Part shown: piece after piece, positions 14,548 through 23,047 of the stretch
Numbering within the stretch: the stretch's first letter is position 1
How the letters are laid out: each line of letters opens with the position of its first letter
NCBI RefSeq assembly: GCF_010906925.1
Contig: NZ_VTVE01000002.1
Coordinates: 124,001-188,000, forward strand
DNA: 64,000 bases
Origin: Pseudobutyrivibrio xylanivorans
GTDB taxonomy: Bacteria; Bacillota; Clostridia; Lachnospirales; Lachnospiraceae
Reading direction: 5' to 3'
Position numbers and translations under genes: made by a program
Notes under the pieces: generated by a model
Databases searched by the model: none
Told to the model about the DNA's origin: nothing
Seen by the model: the letters and a program-made list of their open reading frames with translations, nothing else

Positions 14548-15729
14548 TTATTCTGCTGATACATAACCGCCATCTTTGATGATGACAGCCTTTGGTGCCT
14601 TTGATACTTCGCCGGCATCATTCCATGTCATATTCTCACCTGTAAGTCCGTTGTAGTTAACCTGCTGGATCTGTGCAATAAGTGCATCACAGATTTCTTC
14701 GTTAGAAGCATCTGGTGTAAGGCCTGCTGCCTCGATAGCTTCCTTTAAGATGTATACTCCATCGTAAGCATCTGCTGCGAACTGGTTAGGTGTGCCACCA
14801 AACTTCTCCTCGTAGCTTGATACGAATGACTTTGTTGCATCATCTGTTGCATCTGCTGCGAATGGTGTAAGAAGATATACACCCTCTGCAAGGCTAACAT
14901 CGAAGTTCTCAACACCAAGTAATCCGTCGAAACCATCTACACCGAACATTACTGGGTCGTAACCAATCTGGTCAGCCTGTGTAAGTACTACTGAACCTTC
15001 CTGATAGTAGAATGGAAGGAATAAAAGGTCTGCGCCTGCACTCTTACACTTATTAAGCTGTGTAGTAAAGTCTGTCTTGTTATCCTGTGTAAATGACTCT
15101 GTAGCTACAATCTCAAGACCCTTTGCCTGTGCCTCTAATGCGAAGTTCTGATATACACCTGAAGAATATGGATCAGAGCTATCATAGATTACACCGATTT
15201 TAGTTCCAAGATTGTTGTCTGCAATGTAGTCTGCTGAAACAGTACCCTGGTTAGGATCTGAGAAGCAGATCTGGAATGTATTGTCATTTCCCTCTGTTAC
15301 ACTAGTAGATGAAGCTGATGGTGTAAGCTGGAAAATTCTGTCATTGTTTGTCTCTGCTGAAACAGCTGCGCAGGCACCTGATGTAACTGTACCCTCGAGA
15401 ATCTGCATGCCCCAATCCTTAAGTGTGTTGTAAGCATTAACAGCCTTCTGAGCATCTGCCTCATCATCCTGGAAATTAAAAGCTATCTGGTATCCGTTGA
15501 TACCACCCTCTGCATTTATCTCATCAACAGCAAGCTGAATTGCATTCTCAACTCCCTGTCCATACTGAGCAGCACCACCTGTTACAGGGCCGATGCCACC
15601 AATCTTCCAAACAAGCTCTCCTGAAGTATCTACATTATCTGATCCTGTAGAATTACCGCTATTACCACAGCCTACGAGTAAAGCAGTCGCCATTGATGCG
15701 CTAAGCGCGAGACTAAGAAACTTCTTCAT
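14548..15729 (-). CDS. livK: Branched-chain amino acid ABC transporter substrate-binding lipoprotein LivK
   Basis: A 393-aa periplasmic-binding-fold protein with a lipoprotein signal: MKKFLSLALSASMATALLVG followed by Cys21 (lipobox LVGC) and an Asn/Gly/Ser-rich linker. The mature part starts with IGGIGPVTGGAAQYGQG, the usual peripheral ABC amino-acid-receptor opening, and has the AVSAETNNDRIFQLTPSASS segment that contributes to ligand contacts in this family. It is anchored outside the membrane and feeds LivH/LivM. First gene of the operon, with its own promoter. The precise ligand (Leu/Ile/Val or another small molecule) is not decidable from sequence alone. Confidence 0.93.
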   Translation of the reverse strand: MKKFLSLALSASMATALLVGCGNSGNSTGSDNVDTSGELVWKIGGIGPVTGGAAQYGQGVENAIQLAVDEINAEGGINGYQIAFNFQDDEADAQKAVNAYNTLKDWGMQILEGTVTSGACAAVSAETNNDRIFQLTPSASSTSVTEGNDNTFQICFSDPNQGTVSADYIADNNLGTKIGVIYDSSDPYSSGVYQNFALEAQAKGLEIVATESFTQDNKTDFTTQLNKCKSAGADLLFLPFYYQEGSVVLTQADQIGYDPVMFGVDGFDGLLGVENFDVSLAEGVYLLTPFAADATDDATKSFVSSYEEKFGGTPNQFAADAYDGVYILKEAIEAAGLTPDASNEEICDALIAQIQQVNYNGLTGENMTWNDAGEVSKAPKAVIIKDGGYVSAE

Positions 15730-15824
15730 GTCTATTTCCTCCTGTACTTGAAAATCCCATTCCCCAATCAGATTTTCACTTTTTCGCTTTATCGCTTTAA
15801 ATTCTAAAACCCCTCGATTAGACT

Positions 15825-15853
15825 ATGATAAAACTTGTTTGTTAAATCGTCAA
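15825..15853 (-). promoter_or_regulatory. livK promoter
   Basis: Minus-strand TTGACG (15848-15853), 17-base spacer, TATCAT (15825-15830). The -35 box overlaps the stop codon of the upstream pseudouridine synthase gene. The leader is about 90 bases long. Confidence 0.75.
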
Positions 15854-16545
15854 TAAAAACTTTCACACTTTAGTTTGTTAATGTGCCCTATTGGTAAATC
15901 TTCCTCATCTAGGGTAAGTTGTCCAAAAGATGTGCGTTTCAGTTCAAGGACTTCCCTGCCTACTGCAAAGAACATTCTCTTTACCTGATGGAACTTACCT
16001 TCATGGATTGTAATATAGCAGGTATTGCCGCCCTCATACTTGACTGTAGCAGGCGCCGTAAGGTCTCCCTCGCCGATTCGTACCCCAGCCTCAAGAGCTG
16101 CAATATCCTCAGCAGAAAGCTGCCCATCTAACGTCACAAAATATGTCTTATCCACGTGCTTCTTAGGCGATAGTAGCTCATGTGCCAGCTTGCCATCATT
16201 TGTAATCAAAAGAAGACCGGTAGTATCCTTATCAAGTCTTCCTACAGGTGCTAATCCCTTTGGAGCATCAGGACATTTTTCATAGAACAAATCCATAACT
16301 GTCCTATCATGGGCATCTTCTGTGGCTGTTATCAGTCCCTTTGGCTTATTCATTACATAATAAGAAAACTTCTGATAGGTGTATTCCTTTCCCTGATAAG
16401 AAATCACCACTGCATTTTCATCTACCTTGGTCTCTGGCTTTGTAGCTTTTTGACCATCTACAAAAATAAGGCCCTTCTTCAGAAGAGCCTTAACCTCAGA
16501 TCTTGTTCCGATATTTAATTCTACCAAAAGCTTGTCTAATCGCAT
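15850..16545 (-). CDS. RsuA/RluB-family pseudouridine synthase
   Basis: A 231-aa protein with an S4 RNA-binding domain (MRLDKLLVELNIGTRSEVKALLKKG, 1-25) and the RsuA catalytic domain with the Asp motif PVGRLDKDTTGLLLITNDG (about 101-119) and the C-terminal EGKFHQVKRMFFAVG. The length fits 16S rRNA pseudouridine 516 synthase (RsuA) better than RluB, but the target was not proven. The ATG overlaps the map stop codon (TGATG); a TTG one codon earlier is an alternative start. Confidence 0.88.
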   Translation of the reverse strand: MRLDKLLVELNIGTRSEVKALLKKGLIFVDGQKATKPETKVDENAVVISYQGKEYTYQKFSYYVMNKPKGLITATEDAHDRTVMDLFYEKCPDAPKGLAPVGRLDKDTTGLLLITNDGKLAHELLSPKKHVDKTYFVTLDGQLSAEDIAALEAGVRIGEGDLTAPATVKYEGGNTCYITIHEGKFHQVKRMFFAVGREVLELKRTSFGQLTLDEEDLPIGHINKLKCESFY

Positions 16546-17417
16546 CAATATGAAATTACCTCATATCCTGTCTCTGTAACAAGTACCTGATATTCCCACT
16601 GAGCTGATGGCTTGCCATCAAGTGTGGAAACTTCCCAGCCATTGTTAGGGTCTGTTTTTATTTTCTGTGTACCCATGTTAATCATAGGCTCAATTGTAAA
16701 CATAAAACCTGGAACTAGTAACATCTCTGTACCAGGAAGTGTATTATAGCCAACCCATGGCTCCTCGTGGAACTCAAGTCCTACTCCGTGGCCACCGATT
16801 TCTCTAACCACCTGATAACCATTGGCGTGAGCGTGCTTGCAGATAGCTGCTCCAACATCCCCTAGGAATCCCCAAGGCTTAACCTGCTCAAGTCCTAAAT
16901 CGCAGCACTCCTTTGTAACCTCAACAAGCTTTCTTGTCTCTGGGTCAACATCGCCTATCATGAACATTCTAGATGAATCTGAAAAATATCCATCTAAAAT
17001 TGTGGAGCAATCTACATTTACTATGTCACCACTTTTAAGGATAACATCATCAGAAGGATAACCGTGACAAACCTGGTCATTTACTGATGTACATACGCTG
17101 TATGGGAAGCCCTCGTAATTAAGTGGTGCAGGGATACCTCCCATTTTAGTAGTTGTCTCATAGACAATTTTATCGATTTCAGATGTTGCCATGCCCTCGT
17201 GAATTGCCTCAGCTACAGCATCAAGGCATGCCATATTAATTACTGCTGACTGTCTAATCTTCTCAATCTGTTCTGGTGTCTTAATCAAATCGTGAGATGG
17301 AACTTTGTGTCCCTTTACCGCAAAGCTTTCGATTTTTCTATCGAAGGCCTCATGGCACTGCTTATACTTGCGACCACTTCCACACCAGCAAGGGTCGTTT
17401 CTATTTAATTTACTCAT
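16545..17417 (-). CDS. map: Type I methionine aminopeptidase with N-terminal SEC-C zinc motif
   Basis: A 290-aa enzyme. Residues 1-25 form a SEC-C metal-binding motif (NDPCWCGSGRKYKQCH), then the pita-bread peptidase: CHGYP, the metal ligands D in VNVDCST and D in GYFSDSSR, H in GGHGVGLEFHEEP, and E in FTIEPMIN and WEYQVLVTE. It removes initiator Met from nascent proteins. SEC-C fused to MAP is a known form in clostridia and may help ribosome docking. The chosen ATG has GAAAGG upstream; a longer reading runs into basic, non-family residues. Confidence 0.93.
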   Translation of the reverse strand: MSKLNRNDPCWCGSGRKYKQCHEAFDRKIESFAVKGHKVPSHDLIKTPEQIEKIRQSAVINMACLDAVAEAIHEGMATSEIDKIVYETTTKMGGIPAPLNYEGFPYSVCTSVNDQVCHGYPSDDVILKSGDIVNVDCSTILDGYFSDSSRMFMIGDVDPETRKLVEVTKECCDLGLEQVKPWGFLGDVGAAICKHAHANGYQVVREIGGHGVGLEFHEEPWVGYNTLPGTEMLLVPGFMFTIEPMINMGTQKIKTDPNNGWEVSTLDGKPSAQWEYQVLVTETGYEVISY

Positions 17418-17430
17418 TGTTATTGCCTTT

Positions 17431-18147
17431 CTAATCTTCTTCCTTTTTCTTGTTCTCATTATTTAAACCATTAATGTAATTTAAATGAGTATGTGTCAGT
17501 GTAACATCCCCAAGAACAAATCTATTCCAGAGCTTGTTGTTTATTTTAATGGAATGTTGGCTTCTAATCTGCTCATAATAGTAGCCGTCATATTTGTATG
17601 CAGCCTGGCTAGGTCCCTTGTTAACGGCAAGATAGTTTTGGAACTTCTCTGCCACAGCGGCAAGTCTAATCTGCTCATTGATAGTATCCTGGTCGCATGG
17701 CAATTTATCCAGCTGCTGTTCATATAGGTCTTCCCAGAAATCAGTAATGGCAAATTCTAAATCCCTCTCCTCATCTGCTGAAAGAGTATCCATACCATCC
17801 TCTACTGCAAGCTGATAAAAAAGATGATCGTGAATAGCCATCTCCATCACAACATTTTTAGCCTCTTCTTGAATGAAAGTGTCATTAGTATGGAGGTTCC
17901 AGTAATCCTTTGGAGAATCTGGATTATAAATTTTAGCCTGCTCCTCCACCTTTCTCTCCTCAAAGAGAATGTAAAATGCCAAATCCTGATAAGTGACCTC
18001 TTCTCCGTCGATTGTAACTGCTACATCAGATAAATGCTCATTATAATCAAGCTTGTCCCTGTTAAAATTTACGTTAAGTAATACGTAGCCAACTACAGCT
18101 ACGCATACTAATAAGACTATTGATTTAATCAGCTTTTGTTTTGTCAT
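17431..18147 (-). CDS. Membrane-anchored SurA-N-like protein of unknown function
   Basis: A 238-aa protein with one N-terminal transmembrane helix (about 8-26) and an outward domain. The segment DVAVTIDGEEVTYQDLAFYILFEERKVEEQAKIYNPDS followed by helices resembles the N-terminal chaperone-like domain of SurA/PrsA foldases, but there is no peptidyl-prolyl isomerase domain. The C-terminus is lysine/glutamate-rich (ENKKKEED). It overlaps the NlpC/P60 gene by ATGA and precedes map by 13 bases, so it may assist folding or export of that hydrolase; this is inference from position. Confidence 0.75.
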   Translation of the reverse strand: MTKQKLIKSIVLLVCVAVVGYVLLNVNFNRDKLDYNEHLSDVAVTIDGEEVTYQDLAFYILFEERKVEEQAKIYNPDSPKDYWNLHTNDTFIQEEAKNVVMEMAIHDHLFYQLAVEDGMDTLSADEERDLEFAITDFWEDLYEQQLDKLPCDQDTINEQIRLAAVAEKFQNYLAVNKGPSQAAYKYDGYYYEQIRSQHSIKINNKLWNRFVLGDVTLTHTHLNYINGLNNENKKKEED

Positions 18148-19247
18148 AGTACTCTTCTAATTGTAATGATTGAGTGACAGTTAACTGAACGGTAATTGGT
18201 AATACCAGTGGCTGTACTCTGGGCCTCAACAATTGTGCCTCCGCCCTGATAAATAGCTACATGACCTGGATAACATACAATATCACCCGGCTGCATGTAA
18301 TTGTAGCTAACTTCCTGTCCAACATTTCTAAAGGTACCAGAAGTCATACGGCCGCCATAAGTAATACCAAAGTTGGCAAGAACACCCTGTACAAAACCAG
18401 AGCAGTCACATCCACCGCCGAGGGAATTACCACCCCATACGTAAGGACAGCCTACATATTGATTAGCGAAAGAAACAACGCTTCCACCACTAACACCTGT
18501 TCTGTAACCCGGGTTTAAATCTCCATTAACATTGTAGCCAGAATAACCAGCTGAAACACTTGCTGTTGCAGTGCCTTGATTCTGAGCACGTGCCGCTGCC
18601 TCACGAGCAGCTCTAAGAGCCGCCTCACGAGCTGCAATTTCCTTGGCCTCTTTTAACTCAGCATCAAGATCATCCATCTCTCCACGCTTTGCATCAGCAA
18701 CAGCCTCAAGCTCAGTCTCCTGAGCGGCCAGTTCTGACTTTGCTGATTCAAGTTCCTTTTTTTGGATATCTAGAGCATCTGCAAGTTCCTCAATCTCAGC
18801 TATTGTAGCAATAAACTGATTGAGCTTTTCATCGTCGTATTCATGTACGCTGTTGGCATAGTCAAGTCTGTTAAGAAACTGACTGATACTACCTGACTCC
18901 ATAAGCATCTCAAATACACTAGGGTCTGGAGTCTCATACATATATTTTATACGAAGCTTCATGGCCTCATACTGCTCATCACGGGCTGCCTGAGCCGACT
19001 GCAAAGCCTCTTCTGTCTCAGCAATCTCTGCCTCTGTGTCATCTATCTCTGCCTGAATCTCGGCTATCTGACTAACTACTGCATAAATATCCGAATCTAT
19101 TGCATCTATCTCATCCTGTAATGCTGCCTGCTCTGCCTCAATCTCTGACACAGTTCGTGTAGCAAAAGAGATTGTAGAATCTGATGCAATAATGCATGCT
19201 ATTAATCCAAAGCAACATGCTATTTTAGCTATTTTCTTGTATTTCAT
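18144..19247 (-). CDS. PcsB/CwlO-like NlpC/P60 peptidoglycan hydrolase
   Basis: A 367-aa secreted protein: signal peptide (about 1-29, with AKIACCFGLIACIIASDSTISFA), a long coiled coil (about 32-210, EIEAEQAALQDEIDAID and Ala/Glu-rich repeats), a short linker, and a C-terminal NlpC/P60 domain (about 255-367) with catalytic Cys in GGCDCSGFVQG, His in PGHVAIY and a polar third residue. This architecture is that of PcsB, CwlO and related D,L-endopeptidases, which need the FtsEX complex to be activated through the coiled coil. It is first in a four-gene operon ending with the pseudouridine synthase. Confidence 0.9.
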   Translation of the reverse strand: MKYKKIAKIACCFGLIACIIASDSTISFATRTVSEIEAEQAALQDEIDAIDSDIYAVVSQIAEIQAEIDDTEAEIAETEEALQSAQAARDEQYEAMKLRIKYMYETPDPSVFEMLMESGSISQFLNRLDYANSVHEYDDEKLNQFIATIAEIEELADALDIQKKELESAKSELAAQETELEAVADAKRGEMDDLDAELKEAKEIAAREAALRAAREAAARAQNQGTATASVSAGYSGYNVNGDLNPGYRTGVSGGSVVSFANQYVGCPYVWGGNSLGGGCDCSGFVQGVLANFGITYGGRMTSGTFRNVGQEVSYNYMQPGDIVCYPGHVAIYQGGGTIVEAQSTATGITNYRSVNCHSIITIRRVL

Positions 19248-19302
19248 AACACTATATCTATCCTTCTATATCTAGTGCAAATTCTCATACTCTCTCTATA
19301 TT

Positions 19303-19331
19303 ATGATACAAGTTGTAGTGTGGCTTTTCAA
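19303..19331 (-). promoter_or_regulatory. Promoter of the NlpC/P60 operon
   Basis: Minus-strand TTGAAA (19326-19331), 17-base spacer, TATCAT (19303-19308). The first two bases of the -35 box are the terminal bases of the adjacent inverted-repeat element. Confidence 0.6.
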
Positions 19332-19526
19332 GTTACTATTCACAGTTATAAATATTTAATGTTCAATTTTCGTCAAGCTTGCTTGTAAGAAAATTATCAT
19401 TAAATATTTATAAACTGGAATCAGTGACTCCCCCTACATGAATAATGTTAAGTGCGTTAGCACTGAGAAAGAAGTCTGAAAGACTTCCATTATGAATGTT
19501 GGGGGAGTAACTGTGAATAGTAACTT
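19330..19526. mobile_element. Small terminal-inverted-repeat element, family 2, copy 1 (MITE-like)
   Basis: A 197-bp non-coding element bounded by perfect 19-bp terminal inverted repeats (19330-19348 and 19508-19526; AGTTACTATTCACAG at the left edge). Inside are a long AT-rich hairpin (about 19346-19412) and a second stem with CCCCC...GGGGG arms (about 19430-19505). It has no ORF. Together with copy 2 it fills most of the 550-bp gene-free stretch 19248-19798. Confidence 0.7.
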
Positions 19527-19539
19527 ACAATAGTACTTA

Positions 19540-19712
19540 AATCTTATAGATTAATTCTCGTCATGCTTGCATGTAAGAGAATAATCTTTAAATATTTATA
19601 AACTGGAATCAGTGACTCCCCCTACATGAATAATGTTAAGTGCTTTAGCACTGAGAAAGAAGTCTGAAAGACTTCCATTATGAATGTTGGGGGAGTCACT
19701 GTGAATAGTAAC
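19540..19712. repeat. Family 2 repeat, copy 2
   Basis: Positions 19589-19712 match 19401-19524 over 124 bases with only two differences. The preceding hairpin (about 19545-19590) is homologous but has changed at paired positions so that pairing is kept. The left terminal repeat is missing; the right end GTGAATAGTAAC is present. Confidence 0.75.
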
Positions 19713-19730
19713 ATTCTATAATCCATCAAC

Positions 19731-19761
19731 TAAAAAGAGCCGCTGATTAAATCAACGGCTC
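19731..19761 (-). terminator. Terminator after veg
   Basis: Stem GAGCCGCTGATT (19737-19748) with AATCAACGGCTC (19750-19761), followed on the minus strand by TTTTTAG. Confidence 0.85.
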
Positions 19762-19798
19762 AATTCTTCATTATTTAATTGTAACTAGTAATCAAACT

Positions 19799-20038
19799 CT
19801 AGCAAAGTTTCATGCGAATTTCTTTAGTAATGATGTCTGTATAGCTAAAGGAAAGTAACTGTGATGGACATGTCTCAGTGTCGTCAACTAATATAGTAAA
19901 TACACTTGGGTAAGCCTCTTGAATAACACCTTGCTGAATGTCAACTTTGTTACGACCCTTGTCTAACTGAATAACAACTCTACTACCGCATTGCGCTCTG
20001 ACTGATTCTCGCACCTTGTCGAAGTCTTCGCGTTCCAT
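19799..20038 (-). CDS. veg: Veg family protein
   Basis: A 79-aa small protein with the Veg signature (DFDKVRESVRAQCGSRVVI, then GRNKVDIQQGVIQEAYPSVF and SFSYTDIITKEIRM). In Bacillus Veg stimulates biofilm matrix genes. The ATG is fixed by GGGGGAGG six bases upstream; an earlier in-frame ATG lies before that ribosome-binding site. Monocistronic with a strong promoter and terminator. Confidence 0.92.
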   Translation of the reverse strand: MEREDFDKVRESVRAQCGSRVVIQLDKGRNKVDIQQGVIQEAYPSVFTILVDDTETCPSQLLSFSYTDIITKEIRMKLC

Positions 20039-20100
20039 GATGTCCTCCCCCTTTTCTAGCATTTGAATACTTTAATCAGCATTCTTATGTGGTTTGCGAT

Positions 20101-20129
20101 ATTGTATCACTTTTTGGTTATTTTGTCAA
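20101..20129 (-). promoter_or_regulatory. veg promoter
   Basis: Minus-strand TTGACA (20124-20129), 17-base spacer, TACAAT (20101-20106): close to consensus, in keeping with the very strong veg promoter known in Bacillus. Confidence 0.85.
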
Positions 20130-20186
20130 AATTTATATTCATTTTTTTGAATAATTATTATAATTAATCCGCCTCAAAGCCCACAA

Positions 20187-20215
20187 TTGCTAAATTTTGT
20201 CCTCTATTTTATAAT
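20187..20215 (+). promoter_or_regulatory. plsC promoter
   Basis: TTGCTA (20187-20192), 17-base spacer, TATAAT (20210-20215), divergent from the veg promoter. Confidence 0.75.
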
Positions 20216-20244
20216 GTAACCATAAACTAATTTTGGAGGTCACA

Positions 20245-20976
20245 ATGCTAAGAACCATTCTTGCAATTACATTCGTAACACTTTTCTTAATCATAAGTAT
20301 TCCTATTTGGGTAATTTTGTTCATAGTCGGATTGTTCAGCAAAAAAGCTAAGGACGTCATTGGCTATAAGTGCGTTGCCTGGGCTTTCGGCGTTATCGCA
20401 TTTATTTCCGGTGTTGATTATACAGTTAACGGATACGAAAACATTCCAAAGGATAAATCAGTTCTTTTCGTTGGAAACCATCAGAGTTTCTTCGACGTAA
20501 TTCTTGGCTATCATATTTGTCCAGCAGTTACAGGCTTTCTTTCAAAAAAGACTTTTGAAAAGATACCACTTTTAAATGTTTGGATGTACATGAACTACTG
20601 CCTTTTCCTTACAAGAACTGATCCTCGCACAGATTTAAAGCTTATTATCAAAGCTCAGGAATATATCAAGGCAGGCATCAATATGTTTGTATTTCCTGAG
20701 GGTACACGTTCTAAGACCGGAGAGATGGCCGAGTTCCATGAGGCATCTCTTAAAATTGCTGTCAGAACAGGGGCACCTGTTGTTCCAGTATGCTTCACAA
20801 ATACTAGAAATGTCCTGGAGACACACACTCCTCGTATTAAAAAAGCAAAAGTCATTATCACATTCCTTCCACCAGTTGACTGTGCCACATTGGAAGGAGA
20901 GAACAAAAAACGTCCAGGAGCTTATGTACGCAGTTTGATAGCTACACAGCTTGAGGCAGATGCCAAACTCTTGTAG
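20245..20976 (+). CDS. plsC: 1-acyl-sn-glycerol-3-phosphate acyltransferase
   Basis: A 243-aa membrane enzyme with an N-terminal hydrophobic segment (about 3-31), the acyltransferase HX4D motif NHQSFFD (78-84) and FPEGTRS (150-156). It makes phosphatidic acid from lysophosphatidic acid at the cytoplasmic membrane. The ATG has GGAGG five bases upstream; the upstream TTG is part of that site. Single gene with its own terminator. Confidence 0.92.
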   Translation: MLRTILAITFVTLFLIISIPIWVILFIVGLFSKKAKDVIGYKCVAWAFGVIAFISGVDYTVNGYENIPKDKSVLFVGNHQSFFDVILGYHICPAVTGFLSKKTFEKIPLLNVWMYMNYCLFLTRTDPRTDLKLIIKAQEYIKAGINMFVFPEGTRSKTGEMAEFHEASLKIAVRTGAPVVPVCFTNTRNVLETHTPRIKKAKVIITFLPPVDCATLEGENKKRPGAYVRSLIATQLEADAKLL

Positions 20977-20980
20977 TTCT

Positions 20981-21010
20981 AAAGAGCGCTTAATTAAAGC
21001 GCTCTTTTTT
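20981..21010 (+). terminator. Terminator after plsC
   Basis: AAAGAGCGCTT pairs with AAGCGCTCTTT around a 5-base loop, ending in six T. Confidence 0.9.
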
Positions 21011-21046
21011 AATACACTAAAATTCTAATAATAAGGGGAATATATA

Positions 21047-21970
21047 ATGGGGGAGAATATTCAAAAGCTAAAATCTAACATAGAGCAGCGCATTGTAGGC
21101 AAGGGCCCTGTTCTAGACAAAATCATTGCTTGCCTTTTAGCCGACGGCCACGTACTTCTAGAGGATGTTCCTGGAGTTGGCAAAACATCTATCGTAAAAG
21201 CCCTATCGGATTCTATCGACCTTTCTTTTTCAAGAATTCAATGCACACCTGATACAACTCCATCGGATATTACTGGTTTTTCCATGTACGATCAAAAAAC
21301 CGGCGATTTCAAAGTAATCGATGGTCCTGTCATGAATAACATCCTTCTAGCCGACGAGTTAAACAGAACTTCACCTAAAACTCAAGCCGCACTTCTAGAG
21401 GTAATGGAGGAGCACACTGTTACTATTGATGGCAAAAAGCGTTCTGTCCCAGAGCCTTTTATGGTAATCGCCACACAAAATCCTACTGAGATGGCGGGCA
21501 CGTATCCTATTCCAGAATCCCAAATGGACCGCTTCATGATAAAGCTAAGTGTAGGCTATCCTGATGCCAAGGCTTCAGAAGAAATGGCCACTCGTTTCCT
21601 TGATGGCACTTTACATGAAAAAACTTCTTCTGTTCTTTCAGGGACAGATATTATAGCTATGCGAAAAGAAGTGAATTCTGTCACCATTCACGAAGATTTA
21701 CGCCGTTACGGGGTGAAAATCGTGGAAGAGACAAGAAACACACCTGAGATTTCTTGCGGAGCCTCTCCTCGAGGACTTCTTTCTATGCTCAGATTCGCCC
21801 AGGCCCTGGCCTATATTTCCGAGAGAGACTACTGTATTCCAGAGGATATTGCCGAGGCTGCCTCCTATACCCTACCTCACAGAATTATGCTTACCACCGA
21901 GGCCAAGCTTTCTAAAACCACCAAAGAATTCCTCGTACAGCAGATACTACATAGGGTAAAAGTCTCATGA
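21047..21970 (+). CDS. MoxR-family AAA+ ATPase
   Basis: A 307-aa ATPase with Walker A VPGVGKTS (41-48), Walker B LLADELNRTSPKTQAALLE (about 101-119) and sensor ATQNPTEMAGTYPIPESQMDRF. MoxR ATPases act as chaperones beside DUF58 proteins and transglutaminase-like membrane proteins. The stop overlaps the DUF58 start by ATGA. AGGGGAA lies upstream of the ATG. Confidence 0.93.
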   Translation: MGENIQKLKSNIEQRIVGKGPVLDKIIACLLADGHVLLEDVPGVGKTSIVKALSDSIDLSFSRIQCTPDTTPSDITGFSMYDQKTGDFKVIDGPVMNNILLADELNRTSPKTQAALLEVMEEHTVTIDGKKRSVPEPFMVIATQNPTEMAGTYPIPESQMDRFMIKLSVGYPDAKASEEMATRFLDGTLHEKTSSVLSGTDIIAMRKEVNSVTIHEDLRRYGVKIVEETRNTPEISCGASPRGLLSMLRFAQALAYISERDYCIPEDIAEAASYTLPHRIMLTTEAKLSKTTKEFLVQQILHRVKVS

Positions 21971-23034
21971 AAATATCCATTCATTTCAAAAACTTTGCCA
22001 TTTATATATTGCTTCTCATATTAAGCATTGTATTTGCCAGCTTCTTTGGAGGGCCGGTTGCTTTTGTATGGCTGTATGCCATGATTCTTATAATTCCTGT
22101 TTCTATTCTTTATATTTGGCTAAATTACAAATTCCTAGCCATATATCAGGAAATAGAAATCCACAAAGTCTCAAAAGGAGAAATTCATAAGTATCGAATT
22201 CTCCTGGAAAATTCTGGATTTCTTCCAATTCATAACATGGCACTGTCAACCTATTCTGATAGATGCGATTTGCTGGAAATTACCGATGGACAGCTTATAT
22301 CTCTAGATGTAAGAGAAAAAATGGAACTAACTTCAAGTATAAATTGCAAGTATGCAGGTGCCTATGATGTAGGTGTAAAAAGCCTTACATTCACAGATCC
22401 TTTTAATATTTTCTCAGTGGATTTAAATGTACTGTATACATTTAAAGCTGTGGTTCGTCCCAAGATTACAAACATAGCAAACTCTGCACTGGATTTTGAA
22501 AATCTGGTAAATAATACAGGATTTAAAAGTATTAATCAGGTAGAAGATATTCCAGGAAATGATATGCGCTCATACCAAGCTGGTGACAGCCTCTCTTCTA
22601 TTAACTGGAAGGTCTCCGCAAAGTTTTCTGAGCTTATGGTACGTCTACCGAATCCTATGGAAAAGCGCAGCGTCACCATAATAATGGACGCCGCCAATTG
22701 GCAAGATAGCAAGCAAAACTTAGAGTTTTTAAAAATGAGAGACTTCTTTTTGGAATTTGTAGTTTCCGCAGCATGGAATTTCGGTCAGCAAAATGTTCCT
22801 CTTGAAATCATTTATCCATCAGGTGATATAAAGATTTCAACAGTGGATTCCTACGAAAGCTTTATGGATTTTTACAACGAAATTGCCGACGGTATTTTCT
22901 ATAGATCAGATGCAGTAAAGACGAAGCTTCAGTCCCTAATCAAGGAAAAGAGTGTAGACTATGACAAGAACACATGCATTCTCATTAAAGAAGATTGTAG
23001 AGACAAAAAAGATTTCTGCAGTATTATTGGATGA
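21967..23034 (+). CDS. DUF58 domain protein
   Basis: A 355-aa protein with two N-terminal transmembrane helices (about 8-30 and 33-55), a beta-rich middle and the DUF58 signature GNDMRSYQAGDSLSSINWK (about 198-216) followed by a VWA-like fold with TIIMDAANW in place of a classic MIDAS. It forms the standard MoxR-DUF58-transglutaminase operon, whose job in most bacteria is not established. Confidence 0.9.
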   Translation: MKISIHFKNFAIYILLLILSIVFASFFGGPVAFVWLYAMILIIPVSILYIWLNYKFLAIYQEIEIHKVSKGEIHKYRILLENSGFLPIHNMALSTYSDRCDLLEITDGQLISLDVREKMELTSSINCKYAGAYDVGVKSLTFTDPFNIFSVDLNVLYTFKAVVRPKITNIANSALDFENLVNNTGFKSINQVEDIPGNDMRSYQAGDSLSSINWKVSAKFSELMVRLPNPMEKRSVTIIMDAANWQDSKQNLEFLKMRDFFLEFVVSAAWNFGQQNVPLEIIYPSGDIKISTVDSYESFMDFYNEIADGIFYRSDAVKTKLQSLIKEKSVDYDKNTCILIKEDCRDKKDFCSIIG

Positions 23035-23047
23035 AATCAAACTGTTA

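Noticed and set aside
19330-19712. Insertion sequence
   Set aside because: There is terminal symmetry but no transposase frame; kept only as a small non-autonomous type of element.
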